Source: CBCXVS01 sp965178525
GTDB taxonomy: Bacteria > Tectomicrobia > Entotheonellia > Entotheonellales > Entotheonellaceae
DNA length: 19,035 nucleotides
Assembly (NCBI GenBank): GCA_965178525.1
Contig: CBCXVS010000139.1
Location: 1-19,035, forward strand
Direction of reading: 5' to 3'
The position numbers and the translations under genes were made by a program. Every line of letters starts with the position of its first letter. The stretch's first letter is position 1. This document shows, piece by piece, positions 15,801-19,035 of the stretch. The notes beneath the pieces are model-generated. The model searched no databases and had not been told where the DNA came from. It worked only from the letters and a program-made list of their open reading frames with translations.

Positions 15801-16999
15801 AGGGTTATCGTACCAAATGCGCGCATCATTCTCATCGCACTGCTCGGCCTCTTCGGGCTATTCTTGGGTCCGAGCATGGTTTTATCGGCTGGCAAAAAAG
15901 AGCTGCCCATACAGAGCATCAACCTGCCGCCGGGTTTTACGCTGAGCGTGTATGCCGGCCATGTGCCCAAGGCCCGTTCCATGGTGTTGGGCGCCCAGGG
16001 AACGCTCTTTGTCGGTACCCGGCATGCGGGCAAGGTTTATGCCATCGTCAATCGCGGCCAGGATCATACCGCTGATGAGGTCATCACTCTGGCCCGTGGG
16101 TTGAACACGCCAAACGGGGTTGCGTTTCATAATGGCGCGCTCTACGTGGCGGAGACGCACCGCGTGATTCGGTTCGACGAGATCGAGGCCAACCTGAACG
16201 AGCCGCCAGTCCCGGTGGTGGTGAATGACCAGATCCCGCGTCACCCGCAGCACGGTTGGAAAATTCTTCGGTTGGGTCCCGACGGCTGGCTCTATTTCCC
16301 GGTCGGGGCGCCTTGTAATGTTTGCGAGCGCGATGATGCGCCGTTTGCCTCGATTTTACGCATGCGGCCCGACGGCGCCGCTCTGCAACCCTTTGCCCGC
16401 GGGGTACGGAACACGGTTGGGTTTGATTGGCATCCGGAGACGCGTGAACTGTGGTTTACCGATAATGGCGCCGACTGGATCGGCAACGATCTGCCGCCGG
16501 ACGAGCTGAACCATGCGCCGGAGGCGGGGCGCCATTTCGGGTTTCCCTACTGCCACGGCGCCAACACCCCCGACCCGCTCTTTGGCAAACGCCGCCGCTG
16601 TGACGAATTCACGCCCGCGGCCATTGCGCTGGGGCCGCATGTGGCCGCTCTCGGTATGCGTTTTTACACAGGCGCCATGTTTCCCAACGACTATCGTAAC
16701 CAGATTTTCATTGCCGAGCACGGATCGTGGAACCGCACGACACCCACTGGATATCGCATCACACGGGTGCATCTGGAGGGCAATCGAGCGGTCGCGTACG
16801 ACGTTTTGCCGACGGCTGGCTGCAGGGAGAACAGGCCTGGGGCCGTCCTGTGGATGTGCTGGTCATGCCCGATGGCGCCCTTCTCGTGTCGGATGATCGC
16901 GCCAATGCCATCTACCGCATCGCCTACAAGGCCGAGAAGGCCGAGTCGTCAACCGATCCCAAACCCAAAAAGGCCAAACCCAAAAAGGAAAATAACTAA
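15771..16999 (+). pseudogene. Sorbosone/PQQ-type sugar dehydrogenase, start in the IS end, one-base frameshift near the C-terminus
   Basis: The protein matches the soluble glucose/sorbosone dehydrogenase beta-propeller family: LPPGFTLSVYAG, LNTPNGVAFHNGALYVAE, GAPCNVC, GVRNTVGFDWHP, LWFTDNGADWIGNDLPPDELN, GRHFGFPYCHG and IFIAEHGSWNR. Relatives oxidise sugars or aldehydes in the periplasm with PQQ. A hydrophobic export segment (IILIALLGLFGLFLG) is present. The first in-frame ATG (15771) lies inside the IS4-type end, so the first ten residues are IS-derived and the native start is gone. After YDV the frame is lost: adding one T to the TTTT at 16804-16807 restores FADGWLQGEQAWGRPVDVLV and ends in a Lys/Pro-rich tail at TAA 16997-16999. 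The reading as given continues in the wrong frame to 17039. The T-run loss could be a sequencing error. Confidence 0.85.
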
Positions 17000-17264
17000 T
17001 CCGAAGTTCCCCTGGAAGAATAGGCGGAGGGTTAAGTAGATCAACAGGTTGGCCCAATTCAAAAGCCCATTTACATGGGAACAATCCAACCTCNNNNNNN
17101 NNNNNNNNNNNNNNNNNNNNNNNNNNNNNNNNNNNNNNNNNNNNNNNNNNNNNNNNNNNNNNNNNNNNNNNNNNNNNNNNNNNNNNAAAGGTCAATTCGT
17201 TTCAGGCTTTTGAGTTTTTATTTCAACAAGTTGTCGCCGAATCACGGGAGGAACTTCGGACTAA
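16996..17264. mobile_element. Insertion element (copy C) with CTAA duplication, interior gapped
   Basis: The termini TCCGAAGTTCC (17000-17010) and GGAACTTCGGA (17250-17260) are exact inverted repeats, flanked by CTAA at 16996-16999 and 17261-17264. A 4-bp CTAA duplication is the habit of the IS5 group, but the family is not proven. An ATG at 17075 may open a transposase (MGTIQP) that the 93-N gap hides. A short frame after the gap (KGQFVSGF, then TGA) could be its end. If the gap length is true, the element is only 261 bp, MITE-sized; if the gap is nominal, it is a full IS. The left CTAA contains the stop codon of the dehydrogenase gene. Confidence 0.75.
17094..17186. other. Assembly gap (93 N)
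   Basis: Run of N between the two ends of the second mobile element. Its true length is uncertain. Confidence 1.
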
Positions 17265-18651
17265 AGAGGGACCGGAGCTGCTGTTGCGGGCCTTTGGTGT
17301 GCCATTCGGCCAGCCCATGCCAAGCTTGATACTGCCGATCGGACTGTACGATGCCAACTTCCAGCTCACCTGCCATGACGGCGTTAATATTGAAGACAGA
17401 ACCCTGGGTCGACTCGACGGCAACCTTGAGGTTGTACACCTGACGATTGGCATTGACGATGCAGGCAATCGCCCCTCCCGCCGGATAATAGACTCCGGTG
17501 ACGCTGCCCGTCCCCATCGTGACCGACTGCAGCTTCGCCTTGGCCTTGGCAGGCGGACTCGCCGCGTTGCCGGTATGCTGCCGCAGCACCACCAGGTTGG
17601 CTCCCAAGGCTTGCATGAGAGTCAATTTGGCTTCGTTCAACGCCGCCAGAGACGCTGCGAAGGCGCCCATGCGTATAATCTCTTCATTGACATGGGTGAG
17701 GAAAAAATTGATGAATGCCCTCACCTGAGGTTTTTTCCGAATGATGGTGGAATCGGAATAGATGAAAAGCGGGTGCAGCAACGGGTAGACGCCATCTGCC
17801 ACGGTATCGGCATCCGGCTCGACCCCGTTAATGAGGACGGCTTTGACCGTGCGCGCATGACTTTGGTTGTGGGCATAGCCAAAGAAGCTCAGCGCATGGG
17901 GCTCAGCGGCGACGCTGAGGACTAGATCTTCGTGATCGGCACTGACTTCATGGTTGAGCACGTGGCGCAGCGAGGCGCTGTCCTGGCGGAAAATTTTGTT
18001 GATGATCGCGGCGAACGCGCCTGAATCCGACGGGGGTAAAAAACGGCGGATGGGTTCATCCGGCCAGGCCGAGCGGACATGGGACCATTTTTCCGCCACA
18101 AAGAGTTGGGCGAGTTCGTCCAGGCTGACGTCGGACACGAAATAATTCGCCGGATTGACGGCCATGACCAAGGCATTCGTGCCGACGTGAAACCGCACGG
18201 GCTGTAGACCGATCTTGGCACAGGCCTCTCTTTCCTCAGGCTGCATGTGGCGGCTGGCCAGCACGATATCCGGTTGTCCGGTCGTGCAGAAGCGTTTGAA
18301 GCCGGCTCCCGAACCGATATTGCGGAGCTGTATGATACCGGAGTAGCCTTCCTCGACAAAGCGGTCGTAGAACACTTTGGTCAGCGGATAGACCGTGGAA
18401 CTTCCGGCGATCGTGAGGTTGCCGTCTACTTCCAAAGGGTCGACCTCCGGTAACACAATGGTGCGCGCGGACGTGTCCGCCGGGGTCTCGGTGACTTGCT
18501 GTGCAACCACCGATCGCTTGGCTCGGTACGGCGTCTGTTCCGCCATCGCGAGGGGCGGGAAGGCGAGCGGCAGGGCGCCGATGAACACATGCAGAAGCAC
18601 GATGGCCCACGCGGCGCGAGGTCGAGGTAGCGGTCGTCGTGCTGGCTGCAT
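17242..18651 (-). pseudogene. PstS-like/TAXI fusion periplasmic binding protein, 3' truncated by copy C
   Basis: 469 codons from ATG 18651, which overlaps the cyclase stop as TGATG. Residues 12-38 form a signal segment (AAWAIVLLHVFIGALPLAF). Residues 78 to about 350 are a PstS-type phosphate-binding-protein domain: LTIAGSSTVYPLTK (79-92), NIGSGAGFKRF (111-121), DIVLASR. After a Pro/Lys linker (366-373), residues 375-463 begin a TAXI-family TRAP receptor domain: TMGTGSVTGVYYPAGG, STQGSVFNINAVMAGELEVG, QSDRQY. The TAXI domain normally needs about 200 more residues. The last native codons are at 17261, and the ending PKFLP comes from the inserted element. It is probably a periplasmic ligand sensor or binding protein working with the co-transcribed cyclase. 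Ligand unknown. Confidence 0.82.
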
Positions 18652-18961
18652 CAGCTGGCCCTGACCTTCTCTTCGAGAATCCACGTCTCCACACGCGTGG
18701 TATCGCCTAACTCAATTGGCGTGCTTTGACTAAACGTGTAGAGGTCGTTCAGACGATCATAGACGTCTTGCGAAACCACAATGGTGTTAGGGCGAGCCGC
18801 CTCATTCAGGTAACTTACGACATTCACCGATTCCCCCCAGACATCATACGTGGGGCTTTGCGTATCGATACCCATGAGCCCAGCGATGGCGGAGCCGGAA
18901 TGGACACCGATGCGCAGGTTCAGCGTGGTGCTGTGTTTATAATTGAATTGCCGCAGTATAG
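18651..18961 (-). pseudogene. Class III adenylate/guanylate cyclase, C-terminal fragment
   Basis: About 103 residues remain: LNLRIGVHSGSAIAGLMG, then YDVWGESVNVVSYLNEA, then IVVSQDVYDRL and a C-terminal strand ending ILEEKVRAS. This is the second half of a class III cyclase domain, which makes cAMP or cGMP. The upstream half, with the metal-binding aspartates and any sensor domain, is cut off by the element end at 18963. The transition-state Asn is present (VNVVS), but the Arg expected four residues later (pattern VN-ASR) is Tyr. The stop TGA overlaps the next ATG, so this gene and the PstS/TAXI gene are translationally coupled. Confidence 0.85.
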
Positions 18962-18962
18962 A

Positions 18963-19035
18963 CCGAAGTTCCCCTGGCAGAATAGGCGGAGGGTTAAGTA
19001 GATCAACAGGTCAGCCCAATTCAAAAGTCCATTTA
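18963..19035. mobile_element. End of the second mobile element (copy D), cut by the window edge
   Basis: Matches 17001-17073 in the same orientation with about four differences in 73 bp, beginning ccgaagttcccctgg. Copies C and D therefore flank the cyclase/PstS-TAXI fragment as direct repeats. The flank before it (atag, or taga) does not match the CTAA of copy C. Confidence 0.85.

Noticed and set aside
14299..15810. Extension of the IS4 inverted repeat to include cgataa / ttatcg
   Set aside because: The six bases match on both sides of copy B but are absent after copy A at 78-83, so they are not part of the element; probably coincidence or target preference.
16308..16330. CNVC in the dehydrogenase as a haem-binding or zinc motif
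   Set aside because: There is no CXXCH, and APCNVC is an ordinary feature of the sorbosone dehydrogenase family.

Overview
This window is a GC-rich bacterial scaffold piece with two runs of N (14735-15674 and 17094-17186). Both of its edges lie inside copies of mobile elements. The gene content is an ordinary Gram-negative type set: DAP-pathway epimerase, Slt-type lytic transglycosylase, anhydro-MurNAc kinase, Tct-type solute-binding protein, luciferase-like monooxygenases, a LigB-type dioxygenase and a PQQ sugar dehydrogenase. An uncultured environmental or symbiotic bacterium fits, for example a Tectomicrobia/Entotheonella-like or deltaproteobacterial-like lineage. That placement is only an impression, because no rRNA or tRNA was seen.

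Layout. 1-77 is the right end of an IS4-type element that has cut the 5' part off a DUF1989 gene (78-355). 378-4281 is a minus-strand metabolic block: LLM flavin oxidoreductase, SDR dehydrogenase, GNAT acetyltransferase, and a decayed tricarboxylate-transporter pair (TctB remnant, and TctC with an in-frame amber codon). 4282-5096 holds no intact gene but has a protein-like remnant. 5097-7168 is plus-strand: a second LLM oxidoreductase, a heptanucleotide repeat that forms a terminator-like hairpin, and a class III extradiol dioxygenase-like protein. 7413-7688 is a small GapR/DUF2312-like protein. 7817-14293 is a tight minus-strand run read anmK, slt, DUF123, dapF, ltaE, mntA, hepT. It combines peptidoglycan turnover (Slt makes anhydro-muropeptides, AnmK recycles anhydro-MurNAc, DapF makes meso-DAP) with threonine aldolase and a HepT/MntA toxin-antitoxin pair at the distal end. 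14306-15800 is an IS4-family element (mostly gap) placed at the start of anmK. 15771-16999 is a sorbosone-dehydrogenase-type gene whose only visible start lies in the IS end and which carries a frameshift. 17000-17260 is a second element with a CTAA duplication. 17261-18961 holds the remains of a two-gene unit: a class III nucleotide cyclase whose stop overlaps the start (TGATG) of an unusual periplasmic PstS-like plus TAXI fusion. Both genes are cut by copies of the second element.

The most notable signals are the cyclase/PstS-TAXI module, a perfect 10-bp tandem duplication that splits the slt gene between its TPR and catalytic parts, a 7-bp tandem repeat between an in-frame upstream start and the dioxygenase, and a high density of damaged genes around two repeat families. 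Some of the damage (a one-base loss in a T run, the amber codon) could be draft-sequence error. The IS junctions, the CTAA duplication and the 10-bp duplication are harder to explain that way.
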